Shown here: in pieces, positions 26,101-36,954 of the stretch
Layout: every line of letters starts with the position of its first letter
Position numbering within the stretch: the stretch's first letter is position 1
The notes under the pieces: generated by a model
Told to the model about the DNA's origin: nothing
The model's database searches: none
The model's input: only the letters and a program-made list of their open reading frames with translations
Assembly (NCBI RefSeq): GCF_000002235.5
Contig: NW_022145612.1
Coordinates: 15,430,809 to 15,494,808 of the forward strand
Length of the DNA: 64,000 nucleotides
From: Strongylocentrotus purpuratus
Taxonomy: Eukaryota; Echinodermata; Echinoidea; Camarodonta; Strongylocentrotidae
Direction of reading: 5' to 3'
Made by a program: the position numbers and the translations under genes

Positions 26101-26430
26101 ATGCAACTTCTAAGGAAACAGACCCAGTCTCAACCTCAACAGCAGCAAAAACCACAGCAGTTGCAGCAACAACACGCGAGGCCCAAGTCCCCACCTCCTG
26201 CAACAGCTAAAGCAGCAAGATCGACAATTAACCAGCCTTACCAGCAAGGACCTACTCTCCTGCCATCCCCATCATCAGGACAAAACTTGATGGAGAGCAA
26301 TGATACCATCTTTGGCAGGTTGATCACCAGTCAGTTGTCTAAGATTCCAGAAGGACGGAAGAAGGAACAGTTGAAGATCAATGTCATGCAGCAGCTGGTA
26401 CAAGCCATGTTTGACGAAGAACAATCGTGA
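23101..26430 (+). CDS. MADF-BESS domain protein, three exons: join 23101..23587, 23963..24141, 25684..26430
   Basis: MADF-BESS proteins are Myb/SANT-like DNA-binding nuclear regulators. The MADF domain binds DNA and the BESS motif mediates protein-protein contacts; this role is family knowledge. Exon 1 ends at a GTAAGT donor (23588) and exon 2 follows an AG at 23961-23962; the split codon (A + CC, Thr) keeps the frame. Exon 2 ends on a complete Trp codon before GTAAGA (24142), and exon 3 starts after CAACAG at 25684 in phase 0. The spliced frame is 470 codons. MADF covers about residues 122-204: it opens NLIEMVRYHPQIWD, has RSFRRIGEELGWS at the end of exon 1, and closes EDVIKKYNNLR then WPYFDQLDSFL in exon 2. 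Residues 223-430 are a Gln/Pro/Ser-rich, probably disordered linker. A BESS-like motif (FGRLITSQLSKIPEGRKKEQ) lies near residue 435. An in-frame ATG at 23215 (AAAATGG, residue 39) has a better Kozak context and may be the real start, giving 432 residues. Family call firm; ortholog unknown; exon 3 acceptor has a weak pyrimidine tract. Confidence 0.85.
23588..23962 (+). other. Intron 1 of the MADF-BESS gene, with two poly-G runs
   Basis: A 375-base intron bounded by GTAAGT and TATTTTAG. It holds 22 consecutive G (23785-23806) and then T13-G15 (23830-23857), all G on the coding strand. Such tracts can form G-quadruplexes and R-loops in the non-template strand. Run lengths in a raw assembly should be treated with caution. 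Confidence 0.7.
24182..25359 (-). mobile_element. 5'-truncated LINE (non-LTR retrotransposon) in intron 2, with 11-bp target-site duplication
   Basis: The insert lies antisense to the host gene. It is flanked by an identical 11-base repeat, CTACCAACATT, at 24171-24181 and 25360-25370, which fixes both ends. The insert is 1,178 bp and starts inside the reverse-transcriptase domain, so it is strongly 5'-truncated, as is usual after target-primed reverse transcription. On the element strand the 3' end is a short tetranucleotide tail, (YAAG)3, and the ORF stop codon lies within that tail, so there is no separate 3' UTR. A very short 3' UTR with a simple-repeat tail is characteristic of RTE-type LINEs, which also fits the C-terminus; the clade is inference. 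Perfect duplication and an unbroken frame suggest a recent insertion. Confidence 0.88.
24192..25379 (-). CDS. LINE reverse transcriptase, C-terminal part (395 codons open, 5' end missing)
   Basis: Reverse transcriptases of LINEs copy the element RNA at the nicked target. Visible RT motifs: motif A (ITFIDFRKAFD, Asp39), motif B (GVLQGDTLAPYLF, about 95-107), motif C (FADD, 148-151, the catalytic Asp pair), then the thumb and C-terminal region with YGCEAW, RRLRFAGH and GRPHLTYTDLL. The fingers region and the upstream endonuclease are absent. The first six or seven residues come from host DNA and the target duplication, not from the element; element coding begins at about residue 8. There is no C-terminal RNase H. 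The fragment cannot be autonomous. It is uninterrupted, unlike the decayed LINE piece near 61.8 kb. Confidence 0.9.
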   Translation of the reverse strand: MNINVGRVGRTTVGHILALRRLIEGVKENQLPAIITFIDFRKAFDTIHRGKMLKILTAYGIPEQLVNAIGKMYEDTKAKVISPDGETDLFEIMAGVLQGDTLAPYLFVIVLDYALRAAIDGHEEELGFQLERRRSRRVGPEIITDLDFADDIALLSEELEQAQKLLSRVETSVGKVGLRMNSGKTKFMSFNHRGVITIKTNNEIQLENVPDFKYLGALMVSTEKDVKARKSAAWRACSKLGRIWKSTLPRQFKQRLFVATVESVLLYGCEAWAVATKLAKELDGCYTRLLRTAFNVHWSQHMTNKELYGNLPKVSEKIRERRLRFAGHSCRNINEPISQLLLWKPKHGKKKPGRPHLTYTDLLKKDTGLELSEIKAAMLDRNVWMAITARAVDPT

Positions 26431-26925
26431 GATAACCAAACGAAACTATGAGTTGGAATCCCCCACGACCTCAAGTTCGTTTCGTTTCCTTTCGAACTGG
26501 ATAATTTGTTCTCAATGCATTGGACTTTTCGGAACTGGATATCATTTTCTGTTTTACATGTTGATGTACATTATATAACGTTATTATGTCCAAGCAACGA
26601 ATCTATTTTCATGATTCACAAAGAAGAACGTCCAGTATAGTGTTATATTTTGAATAGGTATTTGTCCATTCTAAATGTTCATTGCCTGTTTAATCTTTGC
26701 ACCATTTCCAATTTAAGAGGCACCTTTCATTGTTTTGCCCATCGCATGTTCATTTTTATGTATTATTACGCGTTTGGGTTTATTGTTTTGTATGTCAGTA
26801 AAGTACATGGATGTTCATGAATATATCGGAACCTGTCTAGTCACATAATAAGCATGCACAAGAGTTGTAAAGCAAGGAACTAGTGTTGTTCAACTTCTTA
26901 CCAATAAAATGTTCCTTTTTACAAA
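26431..26925 (+). other. 3' UTR and polyadenylation signal of the MADF-BESS gene
   Basis: After the TGA at 26428-26430 the sequence becomes AT-rich without coding character. A canonical AATAAA stands at 26903-26908, followed about 15-30 bases later by T-rich sequence (gttccttttt), as expected for cleavage and polyadenylation. This gives a 3' UTR of roughly 490 bases. The cleavage point itself cannot be read from sequence. Confidence 0.55.
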
Positions 26926-27233
26926 TATATTCTTGTATCACTAATATTATTCAAGTAGAAGTACATGTACAGTTGTAACTTGTAACGCGAGTCAAACTTA
27001 ATCAGGATGTGATCTGAAAAAATGAAATCTTAAAAGAAAAATGGTTATAGAGCAAGGAGATATTATGTTATTATGCAGTTACCAAACGATCCAGCCCTTA
27101 TATCTGAACAAGCTATCCATTAATGCCTCTATGAAGTGAATAGAGGGAAAGCTACACGGAAAAACAAAAGCCAAGACGGTATAATGATATTACGTAAAAG
27201 AGAGAGATGCCTGTCGAGCCAAATTTTTTTTCA

Positions 27234-27255
27234 TGAGAGAGAGAGAGAGAGAGAA
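27234..27255. repeat. (GA)n microsatellite
   Basis: Short pure GA run. Confidence 0.9.
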
Positions 27256-27695
27256 GGGGGCGTGGCACTTGTACCGAAGTGATAACAGGACCATTGCAGG
27301 TGCCTTCTTCGAATCAACACGTTAAACTATCAATGGTTAACGAAGAGGAACTGTGTATTATGATTTAGCAGACAATAATTATCCCAGTCAAAAAGGGTTT
27401 TTCCCCATTTCATCGTCTGACCGTCCCTTTGGTAATAACTGTTATTAGTTTCCTGATGATGTTGCGTGTGATCTATCTCCGAAACTCCTGTATTAATGTC
27501 CCCACAATGCTCAGACTACAAATTGATGCGTGACTTTCGTATCAATACATATATTAATTTAATGTTTGTTTTGATTTAATATCAATGACTATGAGGGATA
27601 TTATCGTGTTTATTTCAGGCCTCCATACCCGGATTTTCAATTTGAAACCAAAACTTAGAAAGCTCCAAATACTGTATCCGCATTTCGAAGACTCG

Positions 27696-27784
27696 AAAGT
27701 CCATTTTCTTTCAAGGAGCTAGCTACAGTCCCTGGGCAAAAGTCCATTTTCTTTCAAGGAGGAGCTAGCTACAGTCCCTGGGCA
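27696..27784 (+). repeat. Two-copy tandem repeat, 43/46-bp unit
   Basis: AAAGTCCATTTTCTTTCAAG...GAGCTAGCTACAGTCCC repeats head to tail. The two copies differ only by a three-base gga insertion. Confidence 0.93.
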
Positions 27785-28354
27785 ACTTTCTGTCAAATAA
27801 AGAAATATATTATATTAATTACAACTAAAGATTATAATGATATTTATGGGTTTCGCAACTACTTTGAAGCTAGGTTTAGAATTTTATGACCGCAAATCAA
27901 AATCATCGTAAATACTTAAACGGGATTTGAAACCAGACTCATACACAACCCCCCTTCGTGTGGTGTGGGTATTATCATTATTAGCCATGTCGGATCCTCG
28001 GAAAGTAGGCCCTCTTTAAAATAAAAATAAATATGAACAAATTCTTAGAAGTCAGGTAAACTTAATCATCAATCTACCAATCATCATAATTTATTTTATA
28101 ACCAGGGACATCGACCCCTATCTGCTGAATGGGGGAGAGGGGTGGTCAGAAGCATTATGCTGCACAAAATATAAAATACACAGTTGATATCGTAATCATC
28201 AAGAGGGGGCAGCTACCTCTAGTCCCTCCCCCTCTATGCCCCTACCTATAACTAGGGTTAAGGAAGAGCATTTTTTTCTCTCTCTCTTTTTTGGTTATAA
28301 ATGTGAGGTGTCCACACAGACTCATATATGTACACACTGGTGGACTTGGTAAAG

Positions 28355-28371
28355 GGGGAGGGGGGGGGGGG
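28355..28371. repeat. Poly-G run
   Basis: gggggagggg followed by an uninterrupted G run. Confidence 0.85.
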
Positions 28372-28504
28372 TACAACCGGTCAATGCTCCCTTTCAAAAT
28401 CAAATGGGCCTATACTAGGTCTTCAACTCCCATAAAATGTGCCTATTTAAACAAAATCATATAAGGCAACTAAGAATGTGAAAACCTTGAATGTATATAG
28501 ATAT

Positions 28505-29851
28505 TATGGTGGCCCTGAAGGGACATCGCGAATAGACTAAATCGTGAAAAATATGCGATAAAATTCACGATATCGTCAATTTTATTGCATATTTTTCACG
28601 AAGAAATTCACGAAATTGACGATATCGTGAACTTTATCGTGAACTTTTCACGATGAAATTGACGATATCGTGAATTTTATCGTGAAAAGTTCACGATATA
28701 AAGTTCACGATATCGTCAATTTTATCGTGTACTCTATCGTGTACTCTATCGTGTACTCTCCTGACGGGCGCTTCGTAAACAAAACCAGCCCTAGCTGGGG
28801 GAGACAGAAAGAAGGAAAAAAGGGAAAGGGAAAGAGAAGATAAAAGGAAAGAAAGAAGAGGAAGAAGAAGAAAAGAGGGAAACGGGGGGGGGGCGAAGGG
28901 CTCTTGCCTCCTCCTCACTCCCCCCCCCCGCCAAAAAATAAATAAGGAGAGAGAGAAGGGAAAGGGAAAGGGAAAGAAAATATAAAAGGAAAGAAAGAAG
29001 AAGAAGACGGAAAGAGGGAAACGGGGGAAGGGCGAAAGGCTCTTACCTCCCCCTCCCCCCTCCCGCCATAAAGGGAAAGAGAAGGGAGAGGGAAAGAAAT
29101 TATAAAAGGAAAGAAAAAAGAGGAAAAAGAATAAGAAAAGAGGGAAACAGGGGCGAAGGGCTCTTGCCTCCTTTCTTTTCTTTCTTTTCCTTTCTTTCCT
29201 ATTCTCCCTCTTTTTCGTTTTTCTCTTTCTTTCTTCTCTTTCCCTTTCCTTCTCTCTCTCTCTCTCTTATTTATTTTTTGGCGGGGGGCGGGGGACGAGG
29301 CAAAAGCCCTTTGCCCCCGTTTCCCTCTTTTCTTCTTCTTCCTCTTCTTTCTTTCCTTTTATCTTCTCTTTCCCTTTCCCTTTCCCTTCTCTCTCTCTCT
29401 CTGATTTATTTTTTGGCGGGGAGGGGGGGGGGGGGGGGGGGAGTGAGGAGGAGGCAAGAGCCCTTCGCCCCCCCCCCGTTTCCCTCTTTTCTTCTTATTA
29501 TTCTTTCTTTCCTTTTATCTTCTCTTTCCCTTTCCCTTTTTTCCTTCTCTCTGTCTCCCCCAGCTAGGGCTGGTTTTGTTTACGAAGCGCCCGTCAGGAG
29601 AGTACACGATAGAGTACACGATAGAGTACACGATAAAATTGACGATATCGTGAACTTTATATCGTGAACTTCACGATAAAATTCACGATATCGTCAATTT
29701 CATCGTGAAAAGTTCACGATAAAGTTCACGATATCGTCAATTTCGTGAATTTCTTCGTGAAAAATATGCGATAAAATTGACGATATCGTGAATTTTATCG
29801 CATATTTTTCACGATTTAGTCTATTCGCGATGTCCCTTCAGGGCCACCATA
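28505..29851. mobile_element. Foldback element, 1.35 kb, with about 300-bp terminal inverted repeats
   Basis: The ends TATGGTGGCCCTGAAGGGAC and its reverse complement are flanked by the direct repeat AGATAT (28499-28504 and 29852-29857), a probable 6-bp target duplication. Each arm of about 300 bp is built of subrepeats: the palindrome ACGATATCGT occurs four times per arm and TATCGTGTACTC three times in tandem. Inside the arms the left half is purine-rich and the right half pyrimidine-rich, with repeated blocks (gggcgaagggctcttgcctc) that also pair, so nearly the whole element can fold into one hairpin. No transposase is present; it is non-autonomous. The superfamily is not assigned. Confidence 0.9.
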
Positions 29852-32352
29852 AGATATACCTGTAATATTGAATGAAGGTCCATATGAAAGTAAGTGGGAA
29901 TTAATTATTTTTGTAAAGAAAGACAAAAAACAAATACTAAAAACACCCTCCCTCCCTCACCCTCCCCCACCCACGCCACCCCATAAAACTGAACAGTCAA
30001 AGCGGAAACGTGTGGGATACTTTTGCAGAAATTGGATACTTTTGCAGAAAACGGACAAACCAACCAATACCAATTCATTGTTCACAATGTATAGATGATA
30101 ATTATTTTCTAATTTATTATTTAACTCACGTATTCTTTTTTTCTACTTGCAATGGCAAAATATAATGTGGATATACGTTAATGTGTAGAGGGATGAAGGT
30201 GCTTGTATTCATGTAACTGGCAGCAGACATTTACCATATGGAATGAAATAACAATTTCCCGCTTCGGGTATTTTCAGTCCATCCACGCCCACGAGATAAA
30301 ATACTCACATTACGCGTGGTACCGAAAGTAACAGACGTATATAGTGATATTTACTCTTTAGATATTCTTCATTCTAAAACTTATAACGTAAAGCTGTCTC
30401 TGTGTATATCTAATTCTGTTTATTAATCATTTCAAATTTCCCTTAGAACACATATATATATCAACATTGTTTACAAATGCTGTTGATGTTTCATGCAGTT
30501 CTTTACTCTCGCCTGTTGTGTGGGCGGAAAGTGAGATTGAATGACAATTTTGATATGTTGTTGAGGATGTATAGCATGGTCGTTTGGTTAGTAGCGTGGG
30601 CTTATTTGTCTGCCCAACCCCGACACGTTGTAAGAGTACAGACAACACAGATACCAGTACATCCGAGACCTGAGCTCAAGGAGCAAACTATAGACATGGA
30701 AATAAATGTAAACAATAATCAAACATGGTAGTAAATATCCTTTCATTTTTTAAAATAATGATGTTTATTTTTTTTCTTTTCGTCCATCGTCCTTTTTATT
30801 TGGCACAGTTTTTTTCTCCTCGGGATGGTGCCCCTCCCTCTAAGAAAACCCTGGGCTTGCGACCGTTGTGCCATAACCAATGCTTCACCACGTATTCCTT
30901 GCTTTGAGCACTGTGGTAATGACATGTCGTAGACATTATGTGAAAGCATGTTGTCGTTTTAATAAATCAAGTGATTTTCCTGTAATTCATAGATCATTAA
31001 CCATCCATTTCATGACTGAAGGACGGATTGATCCATGTAATTCCTACCCTTCTATCAAAATCATTCAAACGCGAAAGTGACAATCATTCTGGTCTCATAA
31101 TAATTTATTATCCCATACAAAATGTCATGATTTTGGGGTTTAATTTCCGATTTAACGTTAATTTTTCAGTCATGCCCATATTTCTTTTTTTCCAATCACA
31201 CAATATACGTATGATTACAATGTCTCTCAAAAGAGGAAGTCTAGTATCGCACAAGCAGCACACAGGTCTGAATTCAAACCAAAATAGAGAAGCCTCTTTC
31301 ATTAAAAAAAGAAAAGTAGCGAGACAGATTACTCGAATTGTTCTCCTGAAGGGTTGCTGTATTAATAGTAAATTCTTAGAAAAATAATTTTCCACAGCAA
31401 TGAATAAGAAAGACACGATTCTCATAAAATTATAGTGGCGTATCCATCCAGCACCATTGAAGCCGACCCTCGGAAGAAAGTCGTTGCAACTTGCAATGGG
31501 TCTCAAGCAAGCAGAGCTGCCAAGGAAATTATGTCCCTGTCTGGAGAGGATTCCGCCCCTTGTTTATCATGTTCTGGATACGCCCCCGATGCGTTGCGTC
31601 GATTGTGTTCGGCATTACGGAAGGTTCTACACGCATATAAATGCTGTAATATTAACCTATGGTTTCGGGTTAGGGCACGAGTTCGGGTGGCCGTACTCCT
31701 ACCCAAGGTTAGGACAAGTCTCGGTGCCAACAGATACTACGAATTCCATACCTGTTTTCGAGAAAATCTAATTTTAGGTGCATCATACCTATCATTCTGA
31801 GAAATGTTTACGAATGATTCTCCGTTTATCTTACAGGAAAGACAAGAAACGTGATCTCTGATCAGGAATTCTACAATGATGACGTCATGATACACGATCC
31901 ATCATATTGCAATGTTTAAAATATTTGATTTAAAATATCTTGGACCAGCAATTCCTTACTTGTTTATAAATGGGTTCTGAGACTATAATCAAAGACAACA
32001 TTTGGATGACTGAAAGTTCTTGAATTCATAAGGAGCACTGCAAAAAATGGCACGATGGATTTAATTTGTGTGATTTAGAACTATTTCTTTCGAGATGCGC
32101 TATACATAAAATACTTTCAGGACAGCATTGTAGACCTTGGTCGTATAACAAAGGCATCTAGAATAATTAGTTTAAAAAAAAAACACAACTTTAAATACGA
32201 AATTTAGTATTCATTTAATTTTCCATGGATGTTTCATCAAGAGTACGCCCAAGTTGCCAAACTTCAAAATATTCTAGCACGAATACAATTTCAGGATAAT
32301 TTGTCAACATTGTAAATGGGGCATTATGAATCTAAAAGTTACTTTAAGTGGG

Positions 32353-32391
<39 letters not shown>

Positions 32392-33833
32392 AGGGGGGGG
32401 GGGTAGACATAAAGAGAGAGAGAGAGAGAGAAGGTAGAGATAGAAAGCAAGAAAGAGAATGCGAGACCCCTTTTCCTTGGTAGAGGGGTCTATATGGAAC
32501 GATGAAGCTCCAAGTCATACCTCAAGAGAGGTTCACTGCTCGTTCAATGCTAGATGGAGATAAATGTGGTGAAGAGTTATATTGAGGTTTATGAATATGG
32601 GTCACTTTCTTCTCGGTGGGAATTGGGCCCTAGAGAATGTTATGGTCTAGTTCGGCTGCCCAACATCAATCATGAACATGTCCAGCCATAGTTTGGAGAG
32701 GTGCCCCCACCTATATTTTCTTTTCAAGCCATCAGGTAGAAAAAAATATGTATACAGGTATACTCGTGGGTGAGCCTCTATACAGGAATGTTTCTAATTT
32801 TCAATTTTCAATGTCTGACAAAACAAATGATTTGTATCACTTAAGAAGCTATTTAAACAATGTATATGTATACGTAAAATGTATATAACAGGTTTTTTTT
32901 TCGGGGGAGGGGGGGGGGGGCTTTTTTTCTTCTGAATAGTAAATAGTTTTTAAAAAAGGAGGCGGACAGGCTAGAGAAACACTTAATTTTTGTTATTTGG
33001 CCTTATTGTTATTTTCATTATCATAATCATAATCATCTTCATTATTACTTGTTCTGCATTTACAGTTTTGTTAAAATCAATTTTCTTCATGAAATCTCAA
33101 ACAAATTATCAGCTCACCATGTTTTACGACCCCCCTCCCCCCACCTTAAGTAATTCCCAGGCACAGCTGTGACACGCGAATGCATGAAATATTGGATATA
33201 AAGTCATGGTAGAAAGCTTTCTTTAAGATCATGAGACGAATACATCATTTAAGCTCTGTGAGTATGCTTGACATAATGGATCATCCAGTCACTTCAGAGT
33301 GGTTAAATTTTTCCTTTCTATGATTGCGAGTTGAGATCAACTTGATATACTTGTGCATTGTCCACTGGGACAATGAAATGGTCCACAGCTGCATACATAT
33401 CAAGCAGTGGAATTTCATTCTTCTTTGTATGAATTTCGTCACGTATACTCGTTTCAGAGATTAAATAACATGATCCATTCATCAGCATGATTCTTGAAAC
33501 ATTTCTGAATCTTTAGGTCTTTGTATCCAACTTGTTATCGTATTAGTGCACAAGAGAAATAAAAAACAGGATCATTCAAACTTATAATGAAGAAATCAGA
33601 ATAAAAAAGAACCGATAAACATTCAAATTTCTTTTTTTAATATGAATATCATTTTGTATTTCATCAGTACTCATATTCCATTACTCTCTTTATTTGTCCA
33701 TCGGCTCTACATACATCTAGTACCAAGATAATTACAACACTTTTATGAAATTTTAAATTTTAAACTACTAATAATGCGCTGTTTCAGACTTTAAAGTTAG
33801 GCCTTATAAATAGACTGATAGCCATTAAAGGAT
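29852..33833. other. Intergenic stretch without a supported gene
   Basis: A locally GC-richer patch at about 31430-31740 is open in three frames at once (up to 121 codons), which argues against a specific coding frame. Nothing else seen beyond the (GA)n and poly-G listed. Confidence 0.4.
32356..32460. repeat. (GA)n microsatellite with poly-G
   Basis: Two GA blocks separated by a G run and gtagacata. Confidence 0.93.
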
Positions 33834-33987
33834 GTGCCGAGGGCATCTGAGAAGAGAACTCTCCCTCAAGAGGGTCTGATGGTATGTAGCACCAGGGTGT
33901 GGCCACTGAGGTATCCATACGTAACCATGGAATCTGGTCAATTGATCTCATATGTTCAGACCTTCATTGTTATAATGCTACTCTCAG

Positions 33988-34287
33988 GGAATGAGCAAGT
34001 ACGGGAAGCTGTACATTCTGTCATTGATGTGGATTCCAAAGAACTGGAACCGCTGACCTACAAGAGGGCCAGATCACCAGGTACACATCTCTATCTAGCA
34101 GATGCATTTGCACATCTCAATCTAGTAGTTTCAGCATCGACCTGCGGTGACCTGGTGTCCAGGGGGCAGTTGTCCGGATACGGTACACAGGTACTAGCTT
34201 CTGCACACCACTATGCAACAATAATCCCTGCATCTTCATATCACCATGTAGATGCTCTAAGGGTCTATGACATCATCCTGCAGCAGT
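33988..34287 (+). CDS. Candidate internal exon of an unrecognised protein-coding gene
   Basis: I do not recognise the protein. An open frame of about 170 codons (33834-34346) is the longest non-repetitive frame outside the MADF gene and the LINE, in locally GC-richer DNA. Within it a strong acceptor (pyrimidine-rich, ending CTACTCTCAG at 33987) and a consensus donor (GTAAGT at 34288) delimit exactly 300 bases, entering with two bases of a codon and leaving with one. The encoded segment opens NEQVREAVHSVIDVDSKELE and ends with ALRVYDIILQQ; it is mixed alpha-helical in character, without signal peptide or clear membrane segment. Alternatively it is a stand-alone ORF starting at the well-placed ATG 33927 (accATGg, 139 residues) and ending at TGA 34344. 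A faint likeness to cation-efflux cytoplasmic domains was considered and is not claimed. Confidence 0.4.
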
Positions 34288-34625
34288 GTAAGTATCTGCA
34301 TTCATACCACTGTACCTTAGACCCCAGTAGGACACCACCAAGTTGATGATTAGACCAGTAATACCACCAGCACATCATCATCCAGAGGGGTCACTTTGGT
34401 GATCCGAAACCTGCTCCGGGCTTTGTCTCATCGTCAGTATACGGATAAGGGTAGTGTTGCCACTGGGTTTTAGATCATGTTTTAGGTAAGGGTTAGTGTT
34501 GGGTCCAGGGTTGGTAAGCATAGGAAACAGACGCAGAGCAATTGTCACAGGGACATGTATCGATAAAAATGAATTTGGGAACTGTAAGGTCACTACCCCC
34601 ATCTACAAGTTATATCTGCACACCA

Positions 34626-34778
34626 GGGCCTGTTGCATAACACTTACCATTGATGGTAACTTTGCCATCAATGGCAACTACCATGGTAACAGGGCTCAAT
34701 AGCTAATCAAAATCAAGGTTTCCATGGTAGTTACATTGATGGCAAAGTTACCATCAATGGTAAGTTTTGTGCAACGGG
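34626..34778. mobile_element. MITE, 153 bp, with long terminal inverted repeats and an 11-bp target duplication
   Basis: The arms of about 55-60 bp (GGGCCTGTTGCATAACACTT... against its mirror ending ...TGCAACGGGC) include TTACCATTGATGGTAAC and an ACTACCATGGTAAC-type palindrome. Flanks TCTGCACACCA (34615-34625) and TCTGCACATCA (34779-34789) match at 10 of 11 bases. It has no coding capacity. A related partial copy lies at about 13345-13440. The duplication length would suit a Mutator-like superfamily, but that is only a guess. Confidence 0.85.
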
Positions 34779-34789
34779 CTCTGCACATC

Positions 34790-36094
34790 ACTTCCTTCAG
34801 TTTGCCAGAAACTGCACTCTTTATTACTACGATTTTATAAACCTCGTCAAACAGTTCCCACATCTACACACAGCACATAAAAGGATACAACACTGTCCAA
34901 CAAGCTACAGGAACCAACAAAGCAGTGCCAATGAAACTAAAGTTACACATTTTGGTTGCATGACCTTAATAAATGGTTTCAAATTTATTGTTAAATTTGA
35001 TCTTTGGTTATGATTAACATATTCATTTAATAAAGACCTATAGATTTGTAGTACAGGTTTGGGTTGCATGATCTTAAGAAACCTCATAGATTTATGATGT
35101 TCTTGTGATATTGGTCAAAAATAATGTACAATTTTCCTCAAACCAGTTATACCATACATGATTTTATATTAGCAAATATTTAACAAAAATTAACATAATA
35201 AGTTGCATTATTTCCTTGTACCCAATGTTTCAATTGCAACTTAAGCACTGATACTATGCAGATGTACAGTCCTGATTGTGAAAGCAAAAGCTGCACCATG
35301 TGCAAAGAAAAAATCAGGTTAATTCATACATTTCGTGTGTGCACTGAGAAAATAATTAACTACTGGTTTTTTTTTCTACACTAAAAATACATACATCACA
35401 TGTCACTTTTTCAAAGATTTTGTTTCCTGTTTGGCACATTAACCCAAGTTAAGGTATTTTTTGCTTCAGGATATGTCTTCAATGCAATTCAAGATATTTC
35501 AATGGAACAGGATATAATACAATTACAGGATGAATAAGGACACACAGTTTGTGAGAAAACGATACAAACAGTAGTACCTCAGTGAAGCATATATACAGAG
35601 TTCATAGAAACAGGTTTATTCTGTTCATCACAGTGAAGTTTTATTTTGAACAGAATAGAAAATTCAAACCATCATCACAGTACTTATTGTGACCCCAAGA
35701 TCATTCTAAACCATATTCAAGAATAATACCAATACCTATCCAGATCAGATATTTGCATGGATTAGATGGATATAGCCAGCAAAGTTTAATTCTTTGTAAA
35801 AGTAGTGGCCTTCTGACTCTTACCATAAAATAGTATGCTTGGAAACAAAGTAAAATTACCTGTAATAAATACTTGTGGCCCTAGAGAAAAGCCTGGTTGC
35901 TTAATCCTATAAAAAGAGAGATAAGAAACAAAAGCAATTTATTCTTCTCTAAAAGTTCTAATGACAGATTTATGCGATCAAACCTTGAAAGTGGCTATAA
36001 ATACATATATCAATATGAATTAAATGTTACTGAGGATAAGTAAGAGTAAATTTTGTTAAACAGAAAATAAAATAGGGACAAATATCTCCTTTAG
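34790..36094. other. Noncoding AT-rich DNA
   Basis: AATAAA hexamers occur at about 34967 and 35029 but cannot be tied to a transcript. Nothing else seen. Confidence 0.4.
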
Positions 36095-36312
36095 GCAAGA
36101 AGGCAAGAAGGCCGGAGAGGGTGTCTATGTTCTGAAGTTTGTTATGAAATTACAGCAAGTCACCCTACTCAACCAAATAACTTTTGGCAAACAAAAAACA
36201 GAAAATAGAACATTGACATTTCTTTTCAGAGGCAGAAGGCCAAACAGGGTGTTTATATTTTTGACATTTGCTGTAAATTTAGAACAAGCTTTCCCACTCT
36301 ATCAAATCAGAC
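36095..36312 (+). repeat. Two diverged tandem copies, about 85 bp each
   Basis: ggcaagaaggcc...agggtgtctatgtt...tttgttatgaaatta and ggcagaaggcc...agggtgtttatattt...tttgctgtaaattta, followed by similar ctcaaccaaataac/ctatcaaatcag endings, about 133 bp apart. Confidence 0.6.
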
Positions 36313-36954
36313 CAAACCTCCACAAAATTATTCATAACATGGGTATAAATGACAGACCCCTATCTATGACAAACAGCTGACTGCCTCCTCACTTGGCATC
36401 AACCCAACAAAGCTAAATCTACTATAATTTCATTCTAAATTTAGTCCATATTGGAGATTTGAAGTGTGCTGCATCTATTTCTAGATTTGAAGGTATCTTA
36501 TTGCATTAACATGAATCAGACCCTATACAGGAACTGCTTTTTGATATGAGAGGGGGGAAAATTGAGCATAATAAAGTGCATGTGTATATCAATGCCAATA
36601 TACCCCTTTGATGAGCCTTCTGGCTTATTGGATAGAAGGACAAGGCATATAAATAGTAATGAATGATCGACATAATCATTGGATATAATAACATGCAAGT
36701 GTTGTTTGACGTCATAAAGAGGGAGAAAGGGAACAAGTGCGAGAGGGACTGAAAAAGGGGGAAAGGGGCACCTTTTTTAAACTTTGAAAAATCATTTTAA
36801 AGCCCCACTGTCCTACTTGTAGCTACTTGCTCCCTCTATATAGAAAACTTCCCAATCGGTGTCTGTTGGTCCCCCATGATCCTCTTTTTCTTATGTTAGT
36901 TGAGAGCTGAGTTGATGAGATAGCCACCGGTCAGTGACCTGGCAGGGTGGTCTA

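Noticed and set aside
28691..29667. Frames at 28691-28918 (-) and 29164-29667 (+) that share an identical C-terminal segment
   Set aside because: The identity arises because both run into the same inverted repeat of the foldback element; the rest is poly-Ser/Leu/Phe from pyrimidine tracts.
30560..30630. tRNA-like stretch (ggtcgtttggttagtagcg)
   Set aside because: No B box at the right distance and no acceptor stem; not a tRNA or SINE head.
31435..31800. Two overlapping plus frames (121 and 104 codons) and a minus frame
   Set aside because: Three frames open at once, no splice or domain evidence; chance in a GC-richer patch.
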